This document shows positions 1-8,668 of a stretch of 11,850 nt of DNA, one piece after another (positions within the stretch are counted from its first letter, which is position 1; the number at the start of each line of letters is the position of its first letter). Under the pieces are notes generated by a model that searched no databases, had not been told where the DNA came from, and saw only the letters and a list, made by a program, of their open reading frames with translations. Source of the stretch: Bacteroidales bacterium (GTDB lineage: Bacteria > Bacteroidota > Bacteroidia > Bacteroidales > UBA932); the NCBI GenBank assembly GCA_016295245.1, contig JAEDLO010000051.1, positions 1 to 11,850 on the forward strand, read 5' to 3'. The position numbers were made by a program, and so were the translations under genes.

Positions 1-257
1 TAGTTTCAGCAGAGGCTGGTGCAGGTGCAGCAGCAGAGGCTGAGCAGACCGAGTTCGATGTTATCCTCAAGTCAGCAGGTCAGGCTAAGCTTAACGTTAT
101 CAAGGTCGTTAAGTCAGAGCTCGGTCTCGGTCTTAAGGAAGCTAAGGATCTCGTTGACGGCGCTCCTTCTACCGTTAAGGAGAAAATCGGAAAAGCAGAG
201 GCTGAAGCTCTCAAGGCAGCTCTTGAGGAGGCCGGTGCAGAGGTTGAGATTAAGTAA
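1..257 (+). CDS. rplL: 50S ribosomal protein L7/L12, 3' part only
   Basis: This is the C-terminal part of L7/L12, the flexible stalk protein of the large ribosomal subunit that recruits and stimulates translation GTPases. The first complete codon is at 3 and the stop is TAA at 255-257, giving 84 visible residues; the N-terminal dimerisation domain lies upstream of the window. What remains begins with an Ala/Gly/Glu-rich hinge (AEAGAGAAAEAEQ) and continues into the globular C-terminal domain. There the signature segments EFDVILKSAG, NVIKVVK, LGLKEAKDLVDGAPSTVKE and ALKAALEEAGAEVEIK are all readable. The gene sits directly upstream of rpoB in the usual rplJL-rpoBC order. The frame is intact and ends normally. 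Identification is firm because this domain is highly conserved. Confidence 0.97.
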   Translation, partial: VSAEAGAGAAAEAEQTEFDVILKSAGQAKLNVIKVVKSELGLGLKEAKDLVDGAPSTVKEKIGKAEAEALKAALEEAGAEVEIK

Positions 258-290
258 TTTCAGCTTCTCCCTGCTTTAAAGGGAACTTTC

Positions 291-328
291 AGGTTTAGAG
301 CCGGGATAATAGGCTCTAAACCTTTTTT
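291..328 (+). terminator. Rho-independent terminator or attenuator between rplL and rpoB
   Basis: A perfect 11-bp inverted repeat (GGTTTAGAGCC at 292-302, GGCTCTAAACC at 312-322) encloses a 9-nt loop and is followed at once by six T residues (323-328). It lies 34 bp after the rplL stop and 36 bp before the rpoB start. In E. coli a partial terminator at the same place lets only part of the ribosomal-protein transcripts continue into rpoBC. By analogy this hairpin probably lowers rpoBC expression relative to rplL, but read-through efficiency cannot be told from sequence. A good promoter between the hairpin and rpoB is not obvious: TAAGTTTT at 335-342 resembles the Bacteroidota -7 box with one mismatch but lacks a -33 TTTG. 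Confidence 0.88.
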
Positions 329-364
329 CCGTATTAAGTTTTTCTCCATTTCCTAAGGCAGAAC

Positions 365-3300
365 ATGTCAAAAAAGACCATCAACAAGCGTATTAACTTC
401 GCATCATCCAAAATCCTGGAGTACCCGGATCTGCTGGAGGTTCAGTTAAAGTCCTTCAAGGACTTTTTCCAGCTGGAGACAACTCCTGAGAACAGAAAGG
501 ACGAAGGTCTGTTCCAGGTTTTCCAGGAGATATTCCCTATCGAGGATACGAGGAACAATTACAAGCTCGAGTTCATCGACTACTTCATTGATCCGCCGCT
601 TTACTCGATAGAAGAGTGTCTTGAGAGAGGAGTCACCTACAGTGTTCCTCTGAAGGCTAAACTCCGCCTTTCATGCACTGACCCTGAGCACGAGGATTTC
701 GACACACGCGTGCAGGACGTATATCTGGGCAACATCCCGTATATGACTCCTGCAGGCACTTTCGTTATCAACGGTTCGGAGCGAATCATCGTTTCGCAGT
801 TGCACAGATCTCCCGGCGTATTCTTCGACCAGAGCATGCACGCAAACGGTACTAAACTCTATTCTGCCCGAATCATCCCGTTCAAGGGCTCTTGGATCGA
901 GTTCGCAACTGACATCAACAACGTGATGTATGCCTACATCGACCGCAAGAAGAAATTGCCTGTAACCACTCTGCTCAGAGCCATCGGCTACAATGCAGAC
1001 AAGGATATCATCGACATCTTCGACCTTGCAGACGAGATCAAGGTCACAAGTGAGAATCTTGAGGCCAACAAGGGCCGCAAGCTTGCCAACAATGTCCTCA
1101 AGACCAAATTCGAGGATTTCATCGATGAAGATACAGGAGAAGTCACCCCGGTAGAGCGCATCGAGATCATCGTCAAGAGAGGCGAGATTCTCGACGACGA
1201 CACTATCGAGGCTATCCTTGATGCAGATGAGAAATCTATCCTTCTCCAGAAAGATGAGGCAAACTCAGCCGAGTACTCAATCATCTTCAACACCCTTCAG
1301 AAGGATCCTACAAACTCGGAGATCGAGGCTGTCAACTACATCTACAAGCAGCTCCGCAATTCAGAACCGCCTGATGAGAGCACCGCAAGGGATGTCATCG
1401 ACAAGCTCTTCTTCTCTGAGAAGAGATATGACCTGGGCAATGTCGGCCGTTTCCGTCTCAACAGGAAGCTGAACCTCACAACTTCTGCTGACGTTCGCGT
1501 TCTGACCAACACCGACATCATCGAGATCATCAAGTATCTCATCCAGCTCATCAACTCAAAGGCTACGGTCGACGATATCGACCACCTCTCAAACCGTCGC
1601 GTACGCACTGTCGGCGAGCAGCTCGCCAACCAGTTCAGCGTCGGCTTGAGCCGTATGGCACGCACCATACGCGAGAGGATGAACGTCCGCGACAGCGAGC
1701 AGTTCAACCCTATCGACCTGATCAACGCGAAGACCCTCTCTTCCGTAATCAACTCATTCTTCGGAACGAGCCAGCTCTCGCAGTTTATGGATCAGACCAA
1801 CCCTCTTGCCGAGGTAACTAACAAGAGGCGTCTTTCCGCACTCGGTCCCGGCGGTTTGAGCCGAGACAGGGCAGGCTTCGAGGTTCGAGACGTACACTAC
1901 ACCCATTACGGCCGTCTCTGTCCTATCGAGTCTCCGGAAGGACCTAACATCGGACTTATCTCGTCTCTGTGCGTTTACGCGCGCATCGACGAACTCGGAT
2001 TCATCGAGACCCCATACCGCGATGTCAAGAACGGAAAGGTTGACCTCACCGCCGCCGGCTGCCACTATATGAGTGCCGAGGAGGAGGAGGACAAGCTCGT
2101 TTCTCTTGCAAACGTCAAGATGGACAACGAGGGCAACATCCTCGAGGACCGCATCCAGTGCCGTCTCGAGGCCGACTTCCCTGTCGTTACCAAGGAGGAA
2201 GTCAACTATATGGACGTTGCTCCTAACCAGATGGCTTCTGTCGCCGCATCTCTCATTCCGTTCCTCGAGCACGATGATGCCCACCGTGCATTGATGGGAG
2301 CGAACATGATGCGTCAGGCAGTTCCTCTCCTCAAACCGCAGTCCCCTATCGTGGGTACCGGCCTTGAGGAAAGGGTATGTATGGACTCCAGGACCCAGGT
2401 CATCGCAGAGCGCAAGGGTGTTGTCACCTATGTTGACGCCAACGAGATCCGTGTCAAGTACGAGATGAACGAGGATGAAAGGTTCATCAGCTTCTCTCCT
2501 GAAGAGACCATCTACAAGATGCCTATCTACAGGAAGACCAACCAGAGCACTACCATCACCCTCAAGCCTATCGTCAGAAAGGGCGACAAGATTGAGAAGG
2601 GCCAGATTCTGACCGAGGGCTACGCCACCCAGAACGGCGAGCTTGCACTCGGACGCAACCTGATGGTAGCCTTCATGCCGTGGAAGGGATACAACTACGA
2701 GGACGCCATCGTTCTTTCAGAGGAGATGGTGAAGTGGGACGTACTCACTTCAGTCCACGTTGACGAGTTCCTGACCGAGGTGCGCGACACCAAGCGCGGT
2801 CCTGAAGAGCTCACCGCCGACATCCCTAACGTCAGCGAGGATGCAACCAAGAACCTCAGCGAGAACGGTATCATCCGCATCGGTGCCCACATCGAGCCGG
2901 GTGACATCATGATAGGTAAGATCACCCCTAAGGGCGAAAGCGACCCTTCACCTGAGGAGAAGCTCCTCAAGGCCATCTTCGGCGACAAGGCCGGCGATGT
3001 CAAGGACGCATCGCTCAAGGCAAACCCTTCACTGAGTGGCACCGTCATCAAGACCGCCCTCTATGCGAAGGTTGCCAAGGAGTCCAACAAGAAGAGCGCA
3101 AGCAAAACCGACCGCAAGGCAAAGATCGAGCTGCGCGAGGCAGAGTTCCAGCGCAAGGCCGAGAGGCTTCGCACCGACTTCCTCCAGAGGCTTGCCGTCC
3201 TTACAGCCGGAAAGACCAGCGTCGGCATCACCGACCTGTATGGAGTTGAACTCATCGAGAAGGACAAGACCATTACCCAGGATCTTCTCGCAGGCATCGA

Positions 3301-4186
3301 CTACGAGAATGTAAATTCAAACAAGTGGACAACTGACAAGAACGCCAACGAGCTCATCCGCGACCTTATCAACAACTACTGCATAGCCCTCAAGACCGAG
3401 ATGGCAATCTGCAAGCGTGATGTTGACAAGCTCAAGGTCGGCGACGACCTGGCAAACGGCGTAATGCAGCTCGCAAAGGTTTATATCGCCAAGAAGCGCA
3501 AGATCACTGTCGGTGACAAGATGGCCGGCCGCCACGGTAACAAGGGTATCGTAGCGAAGATTGTGCGTCAGGAAGATATGCCGTTCCTCGAGGACGGTAC
3601 ACCGGTGGATATCGTACTGAACCCTCTGGGTGTGCCTTCACGAATGAACCTCGGCCAGATCTACGAGACCGTACTCGGCTGGGCCGGCGCAAAGCTCGGC
3701 CTGAAGTTCAGCACCCCGATTTTCGACGGTGCCAGCATCGAGGACATCTGCAAGTACACTGACGAGGCAGGCGTTCCAAAATACGGCAAGACCAAACTCC
3801 GTGACGGAATCACCGGCGACTACTTTGACCAGCCTGCAACCGTAGGTGTGATCTATATGATCAAACTCGGCCATATGGTTGACGACAAGATGCACGCCCG
3901 TTCTATCGGTCCTTACTCACTCATCACCCAGCAGCCTCTCGGAGGTAAGGCACAGTTCGGTGGCCAGCGTTTCGGTGAGATGGAGGTTTGGGCACTGGAG
4001 GCCTTCGGAGCAGCCAACATTCTCCAAGAAATACTTACCGTCAAGTCAGATGACGTTGTCGGCAGGTCGAAAACTTACGAGGCGATTGTCAAAGGCGACC
4101 CTATGCCGCCTGCAGGTATTCCTGAATCGCTCAATGTCCTCCTGCACGAGCTCCGCGGACTTGGCCTCAAGGTTACTTTGGATTAA
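365..4186 (+). CDS. rpoB: DNA-directed RNA polymerase subunit beta
   Basis: This encodes the beta subunit of RNA polymerase, 1273 aa, which with beta' forms the catalytic cleft and contains the rifampicin pocket. The N-terminal protrusion and lobe are recognisable (FVINGSERIIVSQLHRSPG). The rifampicin region runs from about residue 467 (GTSQLSQFMDQTNPL) through RRLSALGPGGLSRDRAGFEV to PIESPEGPNIGLI near 520-532. The active-site lysines in GDKMAGRHGNKG are K1052 and K1060 (E. coli K1065 and K1073). The C-terminal clamp ends with GGQRFGEMEVWALEAFGAA and VLLHELRGLGLKV. Numbering through the rifampicin region is E. coli minus 40. Asn486 (codon AAC at 1820-1822) stands where E. coli has His526; Gln473, Asp476 and Ser491 match E. 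coli Gln513, Asp516 and Ser531. A charged, Lys/Glu-rich stretch follows ALYAKVAKES around residue 900. The start ATG gives the standard MSKKTINKRINF N-terminus. Expression is probably shared with rplL through the upstream hairpin and coupled to rpoC. Confidence 0.99.
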   Translation: MSKKTINKRINFASSKILEYPDLLEVQLKSFKDFFQLETTPENRKDEGLFQVFQEIFPIEDTRNNYKLEFIDYFIDPPLYSIEECLERGVTYSVPLKAKLRLSCTDPEHEDFDTRVQDVYLGNIPYMTPAGTFVINGSERIIVSQLHRSPGVFFDQSMHANGTKLYSARIIPFKGSWIEFATDINNVMYAYIDRKKKLPVTTLLRAIGYNADKDIIDIFDLADEIKVTSENLEANKGRKLANNVLKTKFEDFIDEDTGEVTPVERIEIIVKRGEILDDDTIEAILDADEKSILLQKDEANSAEYSIIFNTLQKDPTNSEIEAVNYIYKQLRNSEPPDESTARDVIDKLFFSEKRYDLGNVGRFRLNRKLNLTTSADVRVLTNTDIIEIIKYLIQLINSKATVDDIDHLSNRRVRTVGEQLANQFSVGLSRMARTIRERMNVRDSEQFNPIDLINAKTLSSVINSFFGTSQLSQFMDQTNPLAEVTNKRRLSALGPGGLSRDRAGFEVRDVHYTHYGRLCPIESPEGPNIGLISSLCVYARIDELGFIETPYRDVKNGKVDLTAAGCHYMSAEEEEDKLVSLANVKMDNEGNILEDRIQCRLEADFPVVTKEEVNYMDVAPNQMASVAASLIPFLEHDDAHRALMGANMMRQAVPLLKPQSPIVGTGLEERVCMDSRTQVIAERKGVVTYVDANEIRVKYEMNEDERFISFSPEETIYKMPIYRKTNQSTTITLKPIVRKGDKIEKGQILTEGYATQNGELALGRNLMVAFMPWKGYNYEDAIVLSEEMVKWDVLTSVHVDEFLTEVRDTKRGPEELTADIPNVSEDATKNLSENGIIRIGAHIEPGDIMIGKITPKGESDPSPEEKLLKAIFGDKAGDVKDASLKANPSLSGTVIKTALYAKVAKESNKKSASKTDRKAKIELREAEFQRKAERLRTDFLQRLAVLTAGKTSVGITDLYGVELIEKDKTITQDLLAGIDYENVNSNKWTTDKNANELIRDLINNYCIALKTEMAICKRDVDKLKVGDDLANGVMQLAKVYIAKKRKITVGDKMAGRHGNKGIVAKIVRQEDMPFLEDGTPVDIVLNPLGVPSRMNLGQIYETVLGWAGAKLGLKFSTPIFDGASIEDICKYTDEAGVPKYGKTKLRDGITGDYFDQPATVGVIYMIKLGHMVDDKMHARSIGPYSLITQQPLGGKAQFGGQRFGEMEVWALEAFGAANILQEILTVKSDDVVGRSKTYEAIVKGDPMPPAGIPESLNVLLHELRGLGLKVTLD

Positions 4187-4206
4187 TTGTTTGAACGAAA
4201 AGAAAA

Positions 4207-7200
4207 ATGCCAACTTACAATAACAAAGACAACAAGGTAAAGAGCAACTTCCAGACGATCAGCATCGCTCTTGCATCTCCGGAAGATATCACCAACCGCT
4301 CTTGTGGCGAGGTCCTCAAGCCGGAAACCGTCAACTACAGGACATACAAGCCTGAGAAGGACGGTCTGTTCTGCGAGAAGATCTTCGGTCCTACCAAGGA
4401 CTACGAGTGCTATTGCGGCAAGTACAAGAGAATCCGTTACCGTGGTATCGTCTGCGACAGGTGTAATGTCGAGGTGACCGAGAAGAAGGTGCGTCGTGAG
4501 AGGATGGGACACATCAGCCTCACCGTGCCTGTAGCTCACATCTGGTATTTCAAGTCTGCTCCGAACAAGATTTCCGCCCTTCTCGGTATTCCTGCCAAGA
4601 AGCTTGAGGCCGTCATCTACTACGAAAAGTACATCGTAGTCCAGCCGGGTGCAAGCCAGGTGGAGAAGATGACCCTTCTCGCGGAGGACGAGTATCACGA
4701 CATCCTCGCCACCCTGCCGGGCAACGGCAACCTTCCTGACTCAGATCCTAACAAGTTCATCGCAAAGATGGGCGCCGAGGGTATCTACGACCTCCTGAAG
4801 GAGATCGATGTCGAGGCACTCGGCAAGGAGCTCAGGTCAAAGTTGCTCACTGACTCATCCCAGCAGCGCAGGGCGGACAATCTCAAGCGCCTTCAGGTAG
4901 TAAAGTGGTTCCAGGAGTCAAAGGACATCAACCGTCCTGAGTGGATGATTATGCGCGTAATTCCTGTGATTCCGCCTGATCTCCGACCTCTCGTTCCGCT
5001 TGACGGCGGCCGCTTCGCGACCTCTGACCTCAACGACCTCTACAGGCGCGTTATTATCCGCAACAACCGTCTCAAGAAACTCATCGAGATAAAGGCTCCG
5101 GAGGTCATCCTCCGCAACGAGAAGCGTATGCTTCAGGAGGCTGTCGACTCGCTGTTCGACAACTCAAAGAAGTCATCTGCAGTCAAGAGCGAATCCAACA
5201 GGGCACTCAAGTCCCTCTCAGACTCCCTCAAGGGTAAGCAGGGACGCTTCCGCCAGAACCTCCTCGGTAAGCGTGTCGATTACTCGGCCCGTTCAGTTAT
5301 CGTCGTAGGTCCGGAGCTCAATATGCACGAGTGCGGTCTTCCTAAGTTTATGGCCGCCGAGCTTTACAAACCGTTCATCATCCGCAAGCTCATCGAGCGC
5401 GGCATAGTGAAGACCGTGAAGTCGGCCAAGAAGATTGTTGACCGCAAGGACCCTGTCATCTGGGATATCCTCGAGAACGTGATGAAGGGACATCCGGTGC
5501 TCCTCAACCGTGCACCTACCCTCCACAGGCTCGGTATCCAGGCCTTCCAGCCAAGGATGATTGAGGGCAAGGCCATCCAGCTCCACCCTCTCGCCTGTAC
5601 GGCATTCAACGCCGACTTCGATGGTGACCAGATGGCTGTCCACCTCCCACTCGGCAATGCTGCCATTATGGAGGCCCAGCTTCTTATGCTCGGTTCGCAC
5701 AACATCCTCAACCCTGCCAACGGCGCGCCTATCACCGTCCCTTCACAGGATATGGTGCTTGGTCTGTACTACATCACCAAGATCCGCCCGGGCGCAAAGG
5801 GAGAAGGCAAGAACTTCTACTCTGCTGAAGAGGTCATCGTAGCTTTCAACGAGAAGGCCATCGAAATGCACGCGCTCATCAACGTGCGCATCCCTGTTGA
5901 CAAGCAGGACCCTTCAAAGGGCACCGAGATGGTTCAGACCACAGCAGGCCGCATCATCGTAAACCAGTATGTACCAGATGAGGTACCGTTCGTAAACGAG
6001 GTGCTCGGAAAGAAGTCGCTGCGCAAGATCATCACCAACGTCATCAAGTTCACCGGTGTAACCCGCACCGCCAAGTTCCTTGACGACATCAAGAACCTCG
6101 GTTACGAGCAGGCATTCAAGGCCGGTATCTCCTTCAACCTCGGAGACGTCATCGTCCCTGCAGAGAAGGCTACCCTCGTGGATGACGCATACAAGCAGGT
6201 TGCAAGCATCCGTGACGATTTCGATATGGGTTTCATAACCAACAACGAGCGTTACAACAAGGTCATCGACCTTTGGTCATCAGTGGACAACAAGCTCACT
6301 TCAATCGTGACCAAGCAGATCTCGGCTGACCAGCAGGGCTTCAATCCGGTGTTTATGATGCTTGACTCAGGTGCCCGTGGTTCAACCCAGCAGATCAAGC
6401 AGCTCTGCGGTATGCGTGGTCTTATGGCAAAGCCTCAGAAGGCCGGCGGCAGCGGCGCGGACATCATCGAGAACCCGATCATCTCCAACCTTAAGGAAGG
6501 TATGACCGTGCTCGAGTACTTCATCGGTACTCACGGTGCACGTAAGGGTCTTGCAGATACTGCGCTCAAGACAGCGGATGCGGGTTACCTCACCCGTCGT
6601 CTTGTGGATGTCAGCCACGACGTCATTATCAACGAGGAGGACTGCGGCACCCTCAGGGGACTGGTCGCCACCGCCATCAAAGACAAAGACGAAATCGTAG
6701 AGTCACTGGGCGAGCGTATCCTCGGTAGAACTACCGTACACGATATCTTCAACCCTCTGACCGGCGAGCTCATCCTCCCGGCAGGCGCAGAAATCAAGGA
6801 GAAGGAGGCTGATCTGATCAACTCCCTCCCTATCGAGCAGGTTGAAATCCGTTCCGTACTCACCTGCGAGTCACGCAAGGGCGTTTGTGCAAAATGCTAC
6901 GGACGCAACCTTGCCACCACCAGAATGGTCGAAAAGGGAGAGGTTGTCGGCGTGATTGCCGCACAGTCAATCGGTGAGCCTGGTACACAGCTTACCCTCC
7001 GTACCTTCCACGCCGGTGGTGTTGCAGGAGGTGAGGCTGCTGAAAACTCCATCACTTCAAAGTACAACGGCAAACTTGAGTTCTCAGAGCTGAGGACTGT
7101 CAAGAGAGTCGGTGACAACTCAGAAGTAGAGGAAGTCGTAGTCAGCCGTACCACTGAACTCCGCATCATTGACGAGAATACCGGCATCACCTTCTCGCAG

Positions 7201-8457
7201 TATGACATCCCTTATGGAGCAACTCTCTACAAGGCTGACGGCGACAAGGTTGAGAAGGGAGACCTAATCTGTGACTGGGATGCTTACAACGCCATCACCA
7301 TCATCGAGACCGCAGGTACCCTCCACTTCGAGAATATGATCGAAGGCGTTACTTACCAGAAGGAGTCAGCCGACGAGTACTCAACAAGCAATGATAAGGT
7401 GATCATCGAGTCCAAGGACAAGACCAAGAACCCTGCACTCAACATTCTCGGCGAAAACGGCGAGAGCCTCAAACAGCTCAACCTCCCTGTAGGCGCCCAC
7501 ATCCTCGCAGAGGACGGCAGCAAGGTCAAGGTCGGCGACATCATAATGAAGATCCCTCGCGCGGTCGGCAAGGCAAGCGATATTACCGGTGGTCTCCCAC
7601 GAGTTACCGAACTCTTCGAGGCCCGCAACCCTTCAAGCCCTGCAATCCTCGCCGAAATCAACGGTGAAGTCATTATGGGCAAGGTGAAGCGCGGTAATCG
7701 TGAGATCAAGATCCGCCACAGGTCAGGAGTCGAGAAGACATATCTCGTACCTCTTACAAAGCAGATTCTTGTTCAAGAGAACGACTACGTAAGGGCTGGT
7801 ACCCGCCTTTCAGACGGCGGTGTGTCTCCGGCAGACATCCTCAGGATACTCGGTCCGGTAAAGGCTCAGGAATACATCGTCAATGAGGTGCAGGCAGTTT
7901 ACCGTCTGCAGGGTGTGAAGATTAACGACAAGCACTTCGAGATCATCGTGCGCCAGATGATGCGCAAGGTGGAAATCACCTCTCCTGGCGATACACCATT
8001 CCTCCAGGAAGAGATGGTCGACAAGTGGAAGTTTATGGACACTAACGACAAGATCTTCGGCAAGTATATCGTCCTCAATCCGGGCGCTTCCCAGAAGTAC
8101 CACGAGGGAGATATTATTACCGCCCGCGACCTGCGTTCTGAGAACAGCTCGCTTGAGCGCCACTCAGAGGAGATGATGACAGCCCGTCCTACCCAGCCGG
8201 CAACTGCACGCCTTATCCTCCAGGGTATCACCCGTGCAGCCCTCAAGACCGACAGCTTCATCTCTGCAGCATCGTTCCAGGAGACCACAAAGGTACTGAG
8301 TGAGTCCGCCATCCGCGGCCGTGTCGATCACCTCGAAGGTCTTAAGGAGAACGTCATCTGCGGACACCTCATTCCTGCTGGCACAGGTCTGAAGAACTAC
8401 CAGGACATCATTGTCGGCCGCAAGGACGACCTTGTCCAGGACCTCAACGACCTTTAG
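4207..8457 (+). CDS. rpoC: DNA-directed RNA polymerase subunit beta'
   Basis: This encodes the beta' subunit of RNA polymerase, 1416 aa, close to the E. coli length of 1407. The N-terminal zinc site is C68, C70, C83 and C86 (CYCGKYKRIRYRGIVCDRC). The catalytic magnesium loop NADFDGD gives D470, D472 and D474. The second zinc site is C813, C887, C894 and C897 (LTCESRKGVCAKC). The trigger-loop segment is GEPGTQLTLRTFHAGG with L931, R932 and H935 (E. coli M932, R933 and H936; Met to Leu is conservative). The bridge-helix region and rudder precede it normally, and the C-terminus contains SFISAASFQETTKVL and ends GRKDDLVQDLNDL. All key catalytic and structural residues are present. The gene starts 20 bp after the rpoB stop, so the two are co-transcribed, and it ends 20 bp before a strong terminator. 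In many Bacteroidales a DUF3467 gene and the rpsL-rpsG-fusA cluster follow rpoC (recalled, not checked); neither is seen here. Confidence 0.99.
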   Translation: MPTYNNKDNKVKSNFQTISIALASPEDITNRSCGEVLKPETVNYRTYKPEKDGLFCEKIFGPTKDYECYCGKYKRIRYRGIVCDRCNVEVTEKKVRRERMGHISLTVPVAHIWYFKSAPNKISALLGIPAKKLEAVIYYEKYIVVQPGASQVEKMTLLAEDEYHDILATLPGNGNLPDSDPNKFIAKMGAEGIYDLLKEIDVEALGKELRSKLLTDSSQQRRADNLKRLQVVKWFQESKDINRPEWMIMRVIPVIPPDLRPLVPLDGGRFATSDLNDLYRRVIIRNNRLKKLIEIKAPEVILRNEKRMLQEAVDSLFDNSKKSSAVKSESNRALKSLSDSLKGKQGRFRQNLLGKRVDYSARSVIVVGPELNMHECGLPKFMAAELYKPFIIRKLIERGIVKTVKSAKKIVDRKDPVIWDILENVMKGHPVLLNRAPTLHRLGIQAFQPRMIEGKAIQLHPLACTAFNADFDGDQMAVHLPLGNAAIMEAQLLMLGSHNILNPANGAPITVPSQDMVLGLYYITKIRPGAKGEGKNFYSAEEVIVAFNEKAIEMHALINVRIPVDKQDPSKGTEMVQTTAGRIIVNQYVPDEVPFVNEVLGKKSLRKIITNVIKFTGVTRTAKFLDDIKNLGYEQAFKAGISFNLGDVIVPAEKATLVDDAYKQVASIRDDFDMGFITNNERYNKVIDLWSSVDNKLTSIVTKQISADQQGFNPVFMMLDSGARGSTQQIKQLCGMRGLMAKPQKAGGSGADIIENPIISNLKEGMTVLEYFIGTHGARKGLADTALKTADAGYLTRRLVDVSHDVIINEEDCGTLRGLVATAIKDKDEIVESLGERILGRTTVHDIFNPLTGELILPAGAEIKEKEADLINSLPIEQVEIRSVLTCESRKGVCAKCYGRNLATTRMVEKGEVVGVIAAQSIGEPGTQLTLRTFHAGGVAGGEAAENSITSKYNGKLEFSELRTVKRVGDNSEVEEVVVSRTTELRIIDENTGITFSQYDIPYGATLYKADGDKVEKGDLICDWDAYNAITIIETAGTLHFENMIEGVTYQKESADEYSTSNDKVIIESKDKTKNPALNILGENGESLKQLNLPVGAHILAEDGSKVKVGDIIMKIPRAVGKASDITGGLPRVTELFEARNPSSPAILAEINGEVIMGKVKRGNREIKIRHRSGVEKTYLVPLTKQILVQENDYVRAGTRLSDGGVSPADILRILGPVKAQEYIVNEVQAVYRLQGVKINDKHFEIIVRQMMRKVEITSPGDTPFLQEEMVDKWKFMDTNDKIFGKYIVLNPGASQKYHEGDIITARDLRSENSSLERHSEEMMTARPTQPATARLILQGITRAALKTDSFISAASFQETTKVLSESAIRGRVDHLEGLKENVICGHLIPAGTGLKNYQDIIVGRKDDLVQDLNDL

Positions 8458-8477
8458 TTCAAAAGGATACAATACAG

Positions 8478-8513
8478 AAGAAGCCGACCAGGATGATGGT
8501 CGGCTTCTTTTTT
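8478..8513 (+). terminator. Rho-independent terminator after rpoC
   Basis: An inverted repeat, GAAGCCGACC (8480-8489) and GGTCGGCTTC (8498-8507), forms a 10-bp GC-rich stem, extendable by an A-T pair at the loop and A-T pairs at the base. Six T residues (8508-8513) follow. It begins about 20 bp after the rpoC stop and ends the rpoBC transcript. Read on the minus strand, the stem is followed by TTCTTCT, so it may also stop weak read-through from the converging glycosidase gene. Confidence 0.93.
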
Positions 8514-8553
8514 CTTTCCCTCCATTCTTTTCATACGTCAACGGCCTTCTGAT

Positions 8554-8619
8554 AATAGTTGTCTCTTCGTGACGTTTGATAGATAAACATAGTAACTCGT
8601 GTTTAACGAGTCAACTATT
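8554..8619. repeat. Nested inverted repeat, possible three-way-junction RNA
   Basis: Outer arms AATAGTTG (8554-8561) and CAACTATT (8612-8619) are perfectly complementary. Inner arms ACTCGT (8595-8600) and ACGAGT (8606-8611) close a 5-nt loop. On the right side the two arms are contiguous; on the left they are separated by 33 nt (8562-8594). That insert contains its own small inverted repeat, GTTT..AAAC (8574-8588). The whole could fold as two helices meeting an outer helix, or be a 14-bp hairpin split by an insertion. It lies in the gene-free stretch 8514-8794, in which I see no convincing coding frame or tRNA. Its function is unknown; candidates are a small RNA, a vestige of a mobile element end, or chance. 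Confidence 0.45.
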
Positions 8620-8641
8620 TTCAGGGAAAGACAATCGCGCC

Positions 8642-8668
8642 TACCACCAAATAAGGTGGTATTTTTTT
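8642..8668 (+). terminator. Orphan terminator-like hairpin
   Basis: A perfect 7-bp inverted repeat, TACCACC (8642-8648) and GGTGGTA (8655-8661), with a 6-nt loop is followed by seven T residues (8662-8668). It has the form of a Rho-independent terminator for plus-strand transcription. Yet it lies about 130 bp beyond the rpoC terminator with no gene between. It could end a short non-coding RNA that includes the inverted repeat at 8554-8619, act as a back-up terminator for rpoBC, or remain from a lost gene. The shape is clear; what it serves is not. Confidence 0.6.

Noticed and set aside
335..342. TAAGTTTT as a promoter for rpoB after the hairpin.
   Set aside because: It differs by one base from TAnnTTTG and has no TTTG at the right distance upstream; the -33 region would fall inside the terminator stem. 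Too weak to list.
8591..8620. Integron attC-like, hammerhead-like or XerCD dif-like reading of the inverted repeat after rpoC.
   Set aside because: The required core sequences (attC R/L boxes, hammerhead CUGAUGA and GAAA, 28-bp dif pattern) are not present.
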